NCBI GenBank assembly: GCA_016927595.1 | Contig: JAFGMI010000019.1 | Coordinates: 1 to 64,000 of the forward strand | From: Melioribacteraceae bacterium | GTDB lineage: Bacteria > Bacteroidota > Ignavibacteria > Ignavibacteriales > Melioribacteraceae | DNA length: 64,000 nucleotides | Direction: 5' to 3' | Part shown: one piece after another, positions 26,328 to 33,791 of the stretch | Layout: every line of letters begins with the position of its first letter | Numbering within the stretch: position 1 is the first letter of the stretch | Notes under the pieces: model-generated | Told to the model about the DNA's origin: nothing | The model's input: the letters and a program-made list of their open reading frames with translations, nothing else | The model's database searches: none | Made by a program: the position numbers and the translations under genes

Positions 26328-27866
26328 ATGAAACTTGAACGTTCTGCCGGCATACTTTTACACCCAACTTCGTTACCTGGTAAATATGGCATCGGTGATT
26401 TGGGTCACGAGGCATTTGAGTTTATTGACTTTCTTGTCAAAGCCGGACAGAGGCTGTGGCAGGTTTTTCCGCTGGGACCTACCGGATACGGCGATTCACC
26501 TTACCAATGTTTTTCCGCATTTGCAGGAAATCCGCTTCTTATTAGTCCGGAATTATTATATAAGGATGGTTTACTTACGGAAGAACAGGTTAATAACCTG
26601 AAAGAATGGAATCCCTCACACATCGACTTCGGCGAAGTAATTAATTATAAAACCGATTTACTTAAACAGGCATACGAAAATTTTAAATCTAACGACGGAA
26701 AAGTTGAAAATGAGTTTTCGGAATTTATAACTTCAAATGAGTACTGGCTTAAAGATTTTGCACTGTTCATGGCAGTCAAGAATTTTCACAAAGGTGTGGT
26801 CTGGACTGAATGGGAAAGTGATATTGCTTTAAGAAGAAAAGGTTCTGTTGAAAAGTGGACGGACAAATTACTTGATGATTTTTACTATCAGATTTTCGTT
26901 CAGGCAAAGTTCGATGAACAATGGCGCAGTGTTAAAAGTTATGCAAATGAAAACGGCATTAAAATAATTGGCGACCTGCCGATCTTTATCGCTTACGACA
27001 GTTCCGATTTGTGGGCGCATAAATCATTATTCAGTGTCGATGAAAACGGGAAACTTGAAACCGTTGCCGGTGTGCCTCCCGATTATTTCAGCGAGACCGG
27101 GCAACTGTGGGGAAATCCCTTGTACCGGTGGGATGTTATGAAGAAAAATGATTTCATGTGGTGGCGGCAGAGACTAACTAAAATGTACGAGCTGGTTGAT
27201 ATTGTCCGTATTGATCACTTCAGAGGTTTTGAAGCTTACTGGGAGATCCCAGGCGATGCGCCAACAGCAGTTACGGGAAGGTGGGTGAAAGCGCCAGGAC
27301 GTGAATTATTCAATTCAATTAAAAAGCATCTTGGCGATCTGCCGATATTGGCAGAAGACCTTGGCGTAATTACAAAACAAGTAGAAGAACTTCGTGATGA
27401 GTTTGGTTTTCCCGGAATGAAAATTCTTCAGTTTGCTTTCGGCGAAGGAATGGAGAAAAAATTTCTTCCTCACAATCACGTTAAAAACTGCGTAGTTTAT
27501 TCCGGATCGCACGACAACGATACTACACGCGGATTCTTCGGAAAAGAGAAAAGCAACGGTTCGGGAATTTTTGAATGGGCTCAGAATTATCTCGGATACT
27601 ACGGTGACGATATCAGGTTCGAGGTGATACGATCTGCGTATAAATCGGTTGCCGATTATGTTATTATACCGATGCAGGATATACTTAACCTCGGGAGTGA
27701 CGCAAGAATGAATTTCCCTGGCAAGCTTGGAGGCAACTGGACATGGCGCTTCAGAAAGGAGGATGTGAATGATCAACTGGCTGAAGCTTACAAAAGAATG
27801 ACTGATATATACGAAAGACCTCCGAAACCGGTTGAAGTTAGCGATATTGAAGTTAATGATAAATGA
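26328..27866 (+). CDS. malQ: 4-alpha-glucanotransferase (amylomaltase, GH77)
   Basis: 512 aa cytosolic enzyme that transfers maltosyl/glucan segments between alpha-1,4-glucans. GH77 motifs: the N-terminal RSAGILLHPTSLPGKYGIGDLG and PLGPTGYGDSPYQ; the nucleophile Asp in VRIDHFRGFEAYWEIP; the acid/base Glu in ILAEDLG; and the third Asp in GSHDNDT. Length matches the bacterial family. It is followed 10 bp later by a TerB-like gene on the same strand. No other glycogen or maltose gene is nearby. Confidence 0.95.
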   Translation: MKLERSAGILLHPTSLPGKYGIGDLGHEAFEFIDFLVKAGQRLWQVFPLGPTGYGDSPYQCFSAFAGNPLLISPELLYKDGLLTEEQVNNLKEWNPSHIDFGEVINYKTDLLKQAYENFKSNDGKVENEFSEFITSNEYWLKDFALFMAVKNFHKGVVWTEWESDIALRRKGSVEKWTDKLLDDFYYQIFVQAKFDEQWRSVKSYANENGIKIIGDLPIFIAYDSSDLWAHKSLFSVDENGKLETVAGVPPDYFSETGQLWGNPLYRWDVMKKNDFMWWRQRLTKMYELVDIVRIDHFRGFEAYWEIPGDAPTAVTGRWVKAPGRELFNSIKKHLGDLPILAEDLGVITKQVEELRDEFGFPGMKILQFAFGEGMEKKFLPHNHVKNCVVYSGSHDNDTTRGFFGKEKSNGSGIFEWAQNYLGYYGDDIRFEVIRSAYKSVADYVIIPMQDILNLGSDARMNFPGKLGGNWTWRFRKEDVNDQLAEAYKRMTDIYERPPKPVEVSDIEVNDK

Positions 27867-27876
27867 GGGTTCCAAA

Positions 27877-28338
27877 ATGTTAGAGTTCTTTAAAAATCTT
27901 TTAAACAAAGAACCGATCCGTCAAGAGAATGATAAAAAATCAAGAAGCAGAACCGAGATTGTAACTTGTGCTTTGTTTATTGAACTGGCTTATGCCGATG
28001 ACGAATTCAACGATGAAGAAAGAGAATTTATAATAAATCTGATGAAAAAAGAATTCGACTTGAATGAAGAAGAGGTTCATGAACTCCTGGAATACGCCGG
28101 TGAAAAAATGGAAAAAAATATAAGCCTTTATGAATACACAGATATTATCAATACAAATTTCGATAAGACTGAAAAGTATTTAATACTTAAAAACCTCTGG
28201 AAGTTGATTCTTATTGATGGTAAACTTGATTCACACGAAGAATACTTTATAAGAAAGATTTCAAATAATCTTAATATGGAGCACCGAGACCTTATTTCTG
28301 CTAAGGCTGAAGTTAAAAAAGAGTTTAATCGGGATTGA
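27877..28338 (+). CDS. TerB-family protein
   Basis: 153 aa. I use the ATG at 27877, not the ORF-track start at 27832, because it has a GAGGG site 6 bases upstream and the earlier codons lie inside malQ. From residue 25 the sequence is the all-helical TerB domain: CALFIELAYADDEFNDEEREFI, then a second acidic repeat around LILIDGKLDSHEEYFIRKI. The acidic DxxxxxEE loops are the family's metal-binding sites. TerB-like domains occur in tellurite-resistance and many membrane-stress systems; as an isolated gene its role is unknown. Probably co-transcribed with malQ. Confidence 0.8.
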   Translation: MLEFFKNLLNKEPIRQENDKKSRSRTEIVTCALFIELAYADDEFNDEEREFIINLMKKEFDLNEEEVHELLEYAGEKMEKNISLYEYTDIINTNFDKTEKYLILKNLWKLILIDGKLDSHEEYFIRKISNNLNMEHRDLISAKAEVKKEFNRD

Positions 28339-28348
28339 TCCGAAAAAC

Positions 28349-29590
28349 TTATTTAAGTACTATAAGTTTTTTAACGCTACTAGAAAGCTCAGAAAAAAAA
28401 CGCATTAAATAAACGCCGCTTGACAGTATTGAGCAATCAACATTAATATTATACCGACCACATTCCAGAAAAGTATTTTTTAAGATATTAAGAACTGCTC
28501 TCCCCTGCAAATCGTAAATGTCAAGGTTTATACTGGATGCCGCCCGAATCTGAAAACATATGACCATACTGGAATTTACCGGATTCGGATAACAACCAAG
28601 AAAGTCTTCCTCCTCATTTATTTCAGAATTAACCGATGCAACTAAGTTGAAGTTTATTTTCAAAACATTGTTGTAGTATTCATAGGAGCCGTCGGTATCG
28701 ATCTGCTTCAGCCTATAAGATAAATTTCCTTCCACAGGATTGTTATCGTAATACTCGTAATACTTATGTGAGCTACTGTTACCGCTGCCCGGAACAAAAC
28801 CAATGCATTCCCACTCACCATATATATTGGAATTAAATGACGCAGAAGCACGTTCTATGTCGAAGCCGTAATTATTAATCTCAGTAGCTGTTCCCCATCG
28901 TAATTGAATACATTTGTCTGATTGTACTGCATCGAAGAAAATCAATTCAACAGGAAGAGCATCGTTATTCGAGCCGTTAAGCCGACCAGGTGTTGCGAGG
29001 TCATAGGATACAACAGACCAGTTGGAACCGCTTCCGGCTTCTTCGGGAGTATCTTCAGTAAAATGAGCTGATTTTCCCGCCCCAACAGGCGTTAGAATAT
29101 CAGCTTCTCCAAACATTGAATCAAAGTATGTTGATGGATTACCGTCGCCGTATGTAATTCCATGAATACCAGTTCCGTCAATCTTCATTAAACCGAAGTT
29201 TTCCCCTGTATTACTCAGACCTGAAAGATTCGAACCGCTTTCCAGAAATGTAGTATTGGTATCGGGTATTATAATAATACCATCGCTAAAATCGAAATCA
29301 TCTGCCGGCAAAATATCATCACGGTATGCCGCGTTATAAATTACAATTACTGAACCTTTGCCAACGATTGAAAAATCAGCGAAGTCTGTTTTCAATTGAA
29401 ATTCAATACTGGAGAAGGAACTGTCATCAGCAAAATATACACCGCGAATATCCTGGTTATCACTCGTTACCACCAATTCAATCCACTCTTTACTACTTTC
29501 TGCACCTTGCGAGAACTCATTAATAATAATATCCTGCGCTACGATTCGGGCTGAAAGAGAAAGAAATAAAACTATAATCTTGATCGGCAT
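28349..29590 (-). CDS. Secreted lamin-tail domain protein with T9SS C-terminal sorting domain
   Basis: 413 aa. Signal peptide 1-18 (cut near IVAQ). Residues about 20-165 are a lamin-tail-like immunoglobulin fold (DIIINEFSQG, KEWIELVV, the D/N-rich strands). Then ALPVELIFFDAVQ and LRWGTATEINNYGFDIERA match the linker module common in Ignavibacteria secreted proteins. The last 75 residues are a type A T9SS sorting domain (CYPNPVNSSM, LDIYDLQGR, SSGVYLMRF, KKLIVLK). The protein should cross the outer membrane by type IX secretion and be released or surface-anchored. A strong GGGGAGGG site precedes the ATG. Lamin-tail modules often accompany exported nucleases, but no nuclease is present here. 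Confidence 0.88.
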   Translation of the reverse strand: MPIKIIVLFLSLSARIVAQDIIINEFSQGAESSKEWIELVVTSDNQDIRGVYFADDSSFSSIEFQLKTDFADFSIVGKGSVIVIYNAAYRDDILPADDFDFSDGIIIIPDTNTTFLESGSNLSGLSNTGENFGLMKIDGTGIHGITYGDGNPSTYFDSMFGEADILTPVGAGKSAHFTEDTPEEAGSGSNWSVVSYDLATPGRLNGSNNDALPVELIFFDAVQSDKCIQLRWGTATEINNYGFDIERASASFNSNIYGEWECIGFVPGSGNSSSHKYYEYYDNNPVEGNLSYRLKQIDTDGSYEYYNNVLKINFNLVASVNSEINEEEDFLGCYPNPVNSSMVICFQIRAASSINLDIYDLQGRAVLNILKNTFLECGRYNINVDCSILSSGVYLMRFFSELSSSVKKLIVLK

Positions 29591-29719
29591 GGTACCCTCC
29601 CCTTAATTGCTTGAATTAACCCGTGAAACAATTAATTGAATTTTACTGCAGTGTTAAATAAGAGCTACAGAACTATTTGGTAATCTGAGAACAGGGATCG
29701 GGGATATATATATATTCAA

Positions 29720-30466
29720 TTAATTTCCAGATAAATAGTTTTCTGAAGTATGAAATGGTTTGTCTGAGCTGACACGAGTAATATCCATAAATAATTTCGG
29801 CGTAGTGACTTTCAATTGTAAACCTGATTCAGCTTTGCAGTCAAGTATTGCATCCGAATTGCCTGCTGTTATAATTAAAGCAGCAGTATGCAAAAGAATT
29901 TTAATGTCAGAAAGAAACGATTTAGTCTCCTCATAAACAGAGTCGTACTTTATTAGCTCAGAAATTCCCTTCCCGCGATTTCCCTTAATTTGCCAGAGTC
30001 CCGTAATTCCGGGTTTCGATTTCAGTTTTGTACGGATAATATGCAAATCGGGAAATTTGTTACTTAGTACTGCAAGATCCTGATGAATCAATGGTCTCGG
30101 TCCTACAAAACTCATCTGCCCAAGTACTATATTTAATATCTGCGGGAGTTCATCAAGTCCGGTTTTTCTGAGCCAGCCTGCAAATGGTGTAATATCTGCC
30201 CCCTCAGATCTTTTAAGAAGAAAATTATCATTTTCAATATTGATAACATAAAATGTATTTCTATTCTTTATCGTTTTTATTTTATAAACACGGAATTGAT
30301 TGCTATGGAGAGTAAGCCTCCTGTATTGTGAATAAAAAGGAAGCTCTTTTAGTTCCAATGAAATAATAAATGCGAAGAAAATTATTAATATAACCGAGGG
30401 AAGAAATAAAAACAGCACCAACAGAAAATCCAGAAGAGCTTTTAATATCTTATACTCTCTTTTCAT
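29720..30466 (-). CDS. Bacterial sugar transferase (undecaprenyl-phosphate sugar phosphotransferase)
   Basis: 248 aa, short-form initiating sugar transferase of the PF02397 type. An N-terminal membrane helix (LLDFLLVLFLFLPSVILII) is followed by the catalytic domain. The conserved basic/aromatic start is FRVYKIKT, and DELPQILNIVLGQMSFVGPRP and KPGITGLWQI are diagnostic. These enzymes put the first sugar phosphate on undecaprenyl phosphate at the inner membrane for exopolysaccharide or O-antigen. No glycosyltransferase cluster surrounds it, so the glycan cannot be named. It lies between the T9SS cargo gene and mlaE, all on the minus strand, with an 81-bp gap to mlaE and no clear operon. Confidence 0.9.
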   Translation of the reverse strand: MKREYKILKALLDFLLVLFLFLPSVILIIFFAFIISLELKELPFYSQYRRLTLHSNQFRVYKIKTIKNRNTFYVINIENDNFLLKRSEGADITPFAGWLRKTGLDELPQILNIVLGQMSFVGPRPLIHQDLAVLSNKFPDLHIIRTKLKSKPGITGLWQIKGNRGKGISELIKYDSVYEETKSFLSDIKILLHTAALIITAGNSDAILDCKAESGLQLKVTTPKLFMDITRVSSDKPFHTSENYLSGN

Positions 30467-30547
30467 TTAGCAATGCTAAATATTTGAATATAAAATAATT
30501 AAATTCTTGCCAATGGCAAAATTAATTTATTAAATGATAATAAAATT

Positions 30548-31324
30548 TTAAAAAATTAATGTCCATAGCAGATAATCGAGAATCAGTATGAGTGCAGACG
30601 AAATAACAAATGAACGGATGGTTGATTGCCCTACACCTTCGGCGCCCCCCTCCGTAAGAAAGCCGATGTGACAACCAAGCAAAGAGGTTACTCCTCCAAA
30701 AGCAATGCCTTTAAGCATGCCAAACAAGAAATCGCCGATGTAGAAAAAACGTTTCACCGAATCAAAGAAAACATCGAATGAAACTCCCAGGAAATAATTA
30801 GATATCACAAAAGCACCTGCAACAGCTATCACATTCGCAATTACAACCAGGACAGGCATCATGAAAACTGCAGCGTAAAATCTCGGCATCGCAAGATACA
30901 TAACCGGACTTATACCCATAACTTCCAATGCATCAATTTGTTCGGTTACTTTCATCGAACCAATTTCCGCCGCAATAGATGCACCGACTCTCCCGGCTAT
31001 AACAATAGCGGTTAATACCGGTCCCAGTTCCGTTATAATTGCCCTGCTGGTTGCTGTTCCTAAAAAAGATAAAGGTGCAATTCCTTTTAACTGGTAAGCA
31101 GCCTGCCATGCAGCAACAGCACCGGTGAAAATTGCAATTATAATCACAAGCGGAAGTGAATTTACTCCGATATGTTCCATTTGGTAAAAAAGCAGATTTC
31201 GCTTTTTAAATAAGTCGGGTGTGAACCTGATTATTGTACCGAACAATTTTCCGAATTGTCCAACTTCCTGAATAAAGTTAAGAGTCTTACTGCCTATTTT
31301 CTGAAACAGAATAGTCATTATCAC
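30548..31324 (-). CDS. mlaE: MlaE-family phospholipid ABC transporter permease
   Basis: 258 aa inner-membrane permease of the MCE/Mla lipid-transport type. It shows five to six hydrophobic helices and the family core AIITELGPVLTAIVIAGRVGASIAAEIGSMKVTEQIDALEVMG, plus LGCHIGF and GAEGVGQSTIRSFV near the end. The usual partners, an MlaF ATPase and an MlaD (MCE) substrate-binding protein, are not adjacent: downstream on this strand is the sugar transferase and upstream is divergent ilvE. They must be encoded elsewhere if the system is complete. The start could be at either of the two close ATGs (MIM). Confidence 0.92.
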   Translation of the reverse strand: MIMTILFQKIGSKTLNFIQEVGQFGKLFGTIIRFTPDLFKKRNLLFYQMEHIGVNSLPLVIIIAIFTGAVAAWQAAYQLKGIAPLSFLGTATSRAIITELGPVLTAIVIAGRVGASIAAEIGSMKVTEQIDALEVMGISPVMYLAMPRFYAAVFMMPVLVVIANVIAVAGAFVISNYFLGVSFDVFFDSVKRFFYIGDFLFGMLKGIAFGGVTSLLGCHIGFLTEGGAEGVGQSTIRSFVISSALILILDYLLWTLIF

Positions 31325-31480
31325 ATTTTTTATTTACCAAAATATAATAATTATTAAAACAGAAATAAGTGGTTGTTTACAGTTAAGATTTTAAAAATAT
31401 ACTCTGAACAGACTTTTTATAAAAATCTTAAACGAAAATGAGTAATATTAATTCACTTTATCTGAGTAAATATTTTTAAC

Positions 31481-31488
31481 TATATTTG
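31481..31488 (+). promoter_or_regulatory. Candidate promoter -7 box for the ilvE leader
   Basis: TATATTTG, identical to the -7/-10 boxes in front of lexA and prs. It would start transcription near 31494, about 30 bases before the leader ORF. No strong TTGACA is visible 17 bases upstream, so this is weaker than the lexA and prs promoters. Confidence 0.5.
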
Positions 31489-31526
31489 CACTATAATTTA
31501 TAAATCGAACATTTTAATTGTGAAGA

Positions 31527-31637
31527 ATGTTTTATTATATCCTTTACGGTAACTTTGATTTGACGACGACTATATGTCGCAAATCATATATGATGCCCGG
31601 TATGCCCTCCACCGGGCATTTTTATTTCTTTTATTAA
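31527..31637 (+). CDS. Possible leader peptide of ilvE
   Basis: 36-codon ORF in the 330-bp gap before ilvE, too short for the ORF track. It contains a DLTTTICR segment with codons TTG-ACG-ACG-ACT-ATA, rich in the amino acids of the branched-chain pathway and its Thr precursor. The first hairpin of the region starts just before those codons. The frame then runs through the terminator hairpin and stops at 31635, 17 bp before ilvE. Classic attenuation would stop before the terminator, so the reading is uncertain. It could be chance coding across a structured regulatory RNA. Confidence 0.4.
   Translation: MFYYILYGNFDLTTTICRKSYMMPGMPSTGHFYFFY
31556..31632 (+). promoter_or_regulatory. Two-hairpin attenuator-like leader of ilvE
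   Basis: Hairpin 1 pairs TGATTTG (31556-31562) with CAAATCA (31580-31586), with an inner CGAC/GTCG stem and TATAT loop. Hairpin 2 is a perfect 9-bp stem ATGCCCGGT/ACCGGGCAT (31593-31619), followed directly by a T-rich run to 31632, i.e. an intrinsic terminator. It ends only about 20 bases before the ilvE ATG and lies downstream of a candidate promoter, so it should cut ilvE transcription unless an antitermination event occurs. The minus-strand mlaE gene points away, so this is not its terminator. Confidence 0.65.
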
Positions 31638-31653
31638 TAAGAATGGTGGAAAT

Positions 31654-32724
31654 ATGTCAGAAATAATATTTGAAACTCTGGAAACTGATACCGAAGTAAA
31701 AATTCCTGAAAAATTAATATTCGGGAGAACGTTCACAACACATATTTTCGAAATGGATTATGATGTTTCTCTTGGCGGCTGGAACAGTCCTAAAATAAAA
31801 AAACTCGAATCTCAGCATATGAGTCCCGCTGCAATGGTACTTCATTACGGTCAGGCAATATTTGAAGGATTAAAGGCATTTAAACAAGCCGATGGAAAGA
31901 TTGCAATGTTTCGACCGGATAAAAATATCGAGAGAATGAATAACTCTGCCAGACGTTTATGTATGCCCGAACTCGACCCGGATTTATTCATGGAAGCGTT
32001 GACCGAGCTTGTAAAGATTGATAAGAAATGGGTCCCGACAGAACCGGGTTACTCGCTTTATATAAGACCATTAATGTACGCTTACGATCCTTTCCTTGGA
32101 GTAAGACCAGGTAATAATTACAAATTCATTATCATGCTCAGCCCTGTGGGACCTTACTATCCGGAAGGATTTAAACCTGTCCCAATAATGGTAACCGACA
32201 AGTATGTACGAGCAACCGCAAAGGGAGTAGGCGACTGCAAGTGCGCGGGAAATTATGCCGCCAGTCTGCTCGCTCAGCGCGAAGCTCAGCAGCAAGGTTA
32301 TACACAGGTTCTTTGGCTTGATGCAATTGAACAGAAATATATAGAGGAAGTAGGAACAATGAACATCTTTATTCAATTTAAAGATGAAGTTGTAACACCC
32401 AAATTAAACGGATCAATTCTTCCCGGCATTACAAGATTGTCGGTAATTCAAATCCTTAAAGACTGGGGATATAATATTACTGAGCGGGATGTTGCTATTG
32501 ATGAAGTAGTCGAAGCCTACGAGAAAGGAAATCTTATGGAAATTTTCGGAACTGGCACTGCTGCCGTAATTTCTTCTCTAAGTAAACTAAAATATAATGA
32601 TACAATTCTTATGTTCAATGAAAACGAAGCCGGTGAACTGGGTCAGAAACTTTACAAAGAAATTACTGATATCCAGTACGGTAAAAAACCAGATTCGTAT
32701 AAATGGATGCTATCTATCGAATAA
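31654..32724 (+). CDS. ilvE: Branched-chain amino-acid aminotransferase (class IV, group II)
   Basis: 356 aa PLP enzyme that carries out the last step of Ile, Leu and Val synthesis (and the reverse) with glutamate. Family motifs: LHYGQAIFEGLKAFKQADG; the PLP Lys in KGVGDCKCAGNYAASLLAQ; QVLWLDAIEQKYIEEVGTMN; LPGITRLSVIQ; and FGTGTAAVIS. Length fits the BCAT group II form. It is monocistronic: an attenuator-like leader precedes it and a strong terminator follows 25 bp after the stop. Confidence 0.95.
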   Translation: MSEIIFETLETDTEVKIPEKLIFGRTFTTHIFEMDYDVSLGGWNSPKIKKLESQHMSPAAMVLHYGQAIFEGLKAFKQADGKIAMFRPDKNIERMNNSARRLCMPELDPDLFMEALTELVKIDKKWVPTEPGYSLYIRPLMYAYDPFLGVRPGNNYKFIIMLSPVGPYYPEGFKPVPIMVTDKYVRATAKGVGDCKCAGNYAASLLAQREAQQQGYTQVLWLDAIEQKYIEEVGTMNIFIQFKDEVVTPKLNGSILPGITRLSVIQILKDWGYNITERDVAIDEVVEAYEKGNLMEIFGTGTAAVISSLSKLKYNDTILMFNENEAGELGQKLYKEITDIQYGKKPDSYKWMLSIE

Positions 32725-32749
32725 ATTATTATAGCTCTTAAAAATTGTT

Positions 32750-32776
32750 AGCCGGCTTTACGCCGGCTATTTTTTT
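32750..32776 (+). terminator. Rho-independent terminator after ilvE
   Basis: Perfect 7-bp stem AGCCGGC/GCCGGCT with a 5-base loop, followed by a seven-T run. It lies 25 bp after the ilvE stop and isolates ilvE from the lexA promoter. Confidence 0.9.
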
Positions 32777-32824
32777 AAAAACTATTTAAGAAGCGGTAAG
32801 GTTTGAAAAATTTTAAAATTTGGC

Positions 32825-32855
32825 TTGACAAGTGCTCATCCGTACACTATATTTG
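32825..32855 (+). promoter_or_regulatory. lexA promoter
   Basis: TTGACA (32825-32830), a 17-base spacer, then TATATTTG (32848-32855). The last element serves both as a sigma-70-like -10 (TATATT) and the Bacteroidota -7 box (TAnnTTTG). Predicted start is near 32860, 19 bases before the lexA ATG, which has AAGGA at a good distance. The same arrangement occurs before prs. Confidence 0.85.
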
Positions 32856-32863
32856 TAGTGTAC
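32842..32863. promoter_or_regulatory. Palindromic LexA operator (SOS box) over the lexA promoter
   Basis: Perfect inverted repeat: GTACACTA, a 6-base spacer (TATTTG), TAGTGTAC. It covers the -10 box and the predicted start, where autorepression by LexA would act. The arms differ from the E. coli (CTGT-N8-ACAG), Bacillus (GAAC-N4-GTTC) and alphaproteobacterial (GTTC-N7-GTTC) boxes. A further half-site-like CACTA occurs at 32871. Binding by the adjacent LexA is inference from position and symmetry. Confidence 0.75.
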
Positions 32864-32878
32864 ATAAGGACACTATAA

Positions 32879-33514
32879 ATGAGCAAAGAACTAACCGACA
32901 GACAAAAGCAAATTCTTAACTTCATAAGAGGCTATATAGAAACAAACGGTTACCCGCCTACTTACAGGGAAATAGGATTTAATTTCAGCATAGCAAGCAC
33001 TTTTGGAGTTAAAAGGCACCTGGATGCACTCCACAAAAAAGGCTTTATCAGAATGGAGGAAAACTCAAGCAGAACTTTATCTTTAACAAGTCTGTCTTCC
33101 CCTGATAATGAAAGAATCAATGATGATGCAATTGAACTCCCCATCGTTGGTAGAGTAGCTGCGGGATACCCGATTCTTGCAGAGCAAAATATTGAAGGCA
33201 GTATTACAATATCAGCCTCAATGCTGAAAAACAAAACCGGTTCCTTCGGACTAAAGGTTAAAGGTGATAGTATGATAGAGGCTGGGATATTCGAAGGTGA
33301 TGTAGTTATTGTAACTCCTCAAAAATCCGCCAATAACGGTGACATAATAATCGCAATGCTCCAGGATGAAGCTACACTTAAGAGATATGAAAAAAAGGAA
33401 AATACAGTCTACTTAATTCCTGAAAACAAAAACTACAATATAATTGAAGTTAACAATCGTGAAGACTTTTCGATTATTGGTAAGGTTCTCGGGGTCTTCC
33501 GCTGGTATAATTAA
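32879..33514 (+). CDS. lexA: LexA SOS repressor
   Basis: 211 aa. The N-terminal winged-helix DNA-binding domain is about 1-70 (TDRQKQILNFIRGYIETNGYPPTYREIG, with a variant recognition helix TFGVKRHLDALHKKG). The Ala-Gly autocleavage site is in VAAGYPI. The S24 peptidase domain has the Ser in KGDSMIEAGIF and the Lys in EATLKRYEK. RecA filaments trigger self-cleavage and derepress DNA-repair genes. The recognition helix deviates from the E. coli SRNA form, consistent with the unusual operator. Two small genes follow within 12 and 16 bp and probably share its SOS-controlled transcript. Confidence 0.96.
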   Translation: MSKELTDRQKQILNFIRGYIETNGYPPTYREIGFNFSIASTFGVKRHLDALHKKGFIRMEENSSRTLSLTSLSSPDNERINDDAIELPIVGRVAAGYPILAEQNIEGSITISASMLKNKTGSFGLKVKGDSMIEAGIFEGDVVIVTPQKSANNGDIIIAMLQDEATLKRYEKKENTVYLIPENKNYNIIEVNNREDFSIIGKVLGVFRWYN

Positions 33515-33526
33515 AACGGAGCAGAA

Positions 33527-33775
33527 ATGAAAACCGAATTATTCGAACAGGCAATTAAACAGAGACATAAATTAAAATTTCTTTATAACATGAAAGAAGT
33601 TAACATCGAACCTTATTATATTACTCAGAACAGAGCCGGTAAAAAGGTAATATTTGGTCGTGTCGATTCCTCATTCGAAATAAAAATGTTTGAGTACGAC
33701 AAAATTGTAAATATTAAGGTTTTAGATCACATAAAGTTTTCACCAATTATTCCGATTTTACCCATCGCCAGTTGA
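33527..33775 (+). CDS. Minimal WYL-like domain protein
   Basis: 82 aa. FEQAIKQRHKLKFLYNM, then VNIEPYYITQNRAGKKVIFGRVD and FEYDKIVNIKVLD, follow the strand order of a WYL domain. The WYL ligand triad appears as PYYI, and the DNA-binding HTH normally fused to WYL is absent. WYL domains bind nucleic-acid or nucleotide ligands and regulate repair and defence genes (for example PafBC and phage-defence regulators). It starts 12 bp after lexA, so SOS control is likely. I consider the family call probable; a stand-alone ligand sensor acting on another protein is inference. Confidence 0.65.
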   Translation: MKTELFEQAIKQRHKLKFLYNMKEVNIEPYYITQNRAGKKVIFGRVDSSFEIKMFEYDKIVNIKVLDHIKFSPIIPILPIAS

Positions 33776-33791
33776 TAAACTGAGAAGAGAG

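Noticed and set aside
27315-27908. 197-aa minus-strand ORF across malQ and terB
   Set aside because: Antisense to conserved GH77 catalytic motifs; no plausible protein features.
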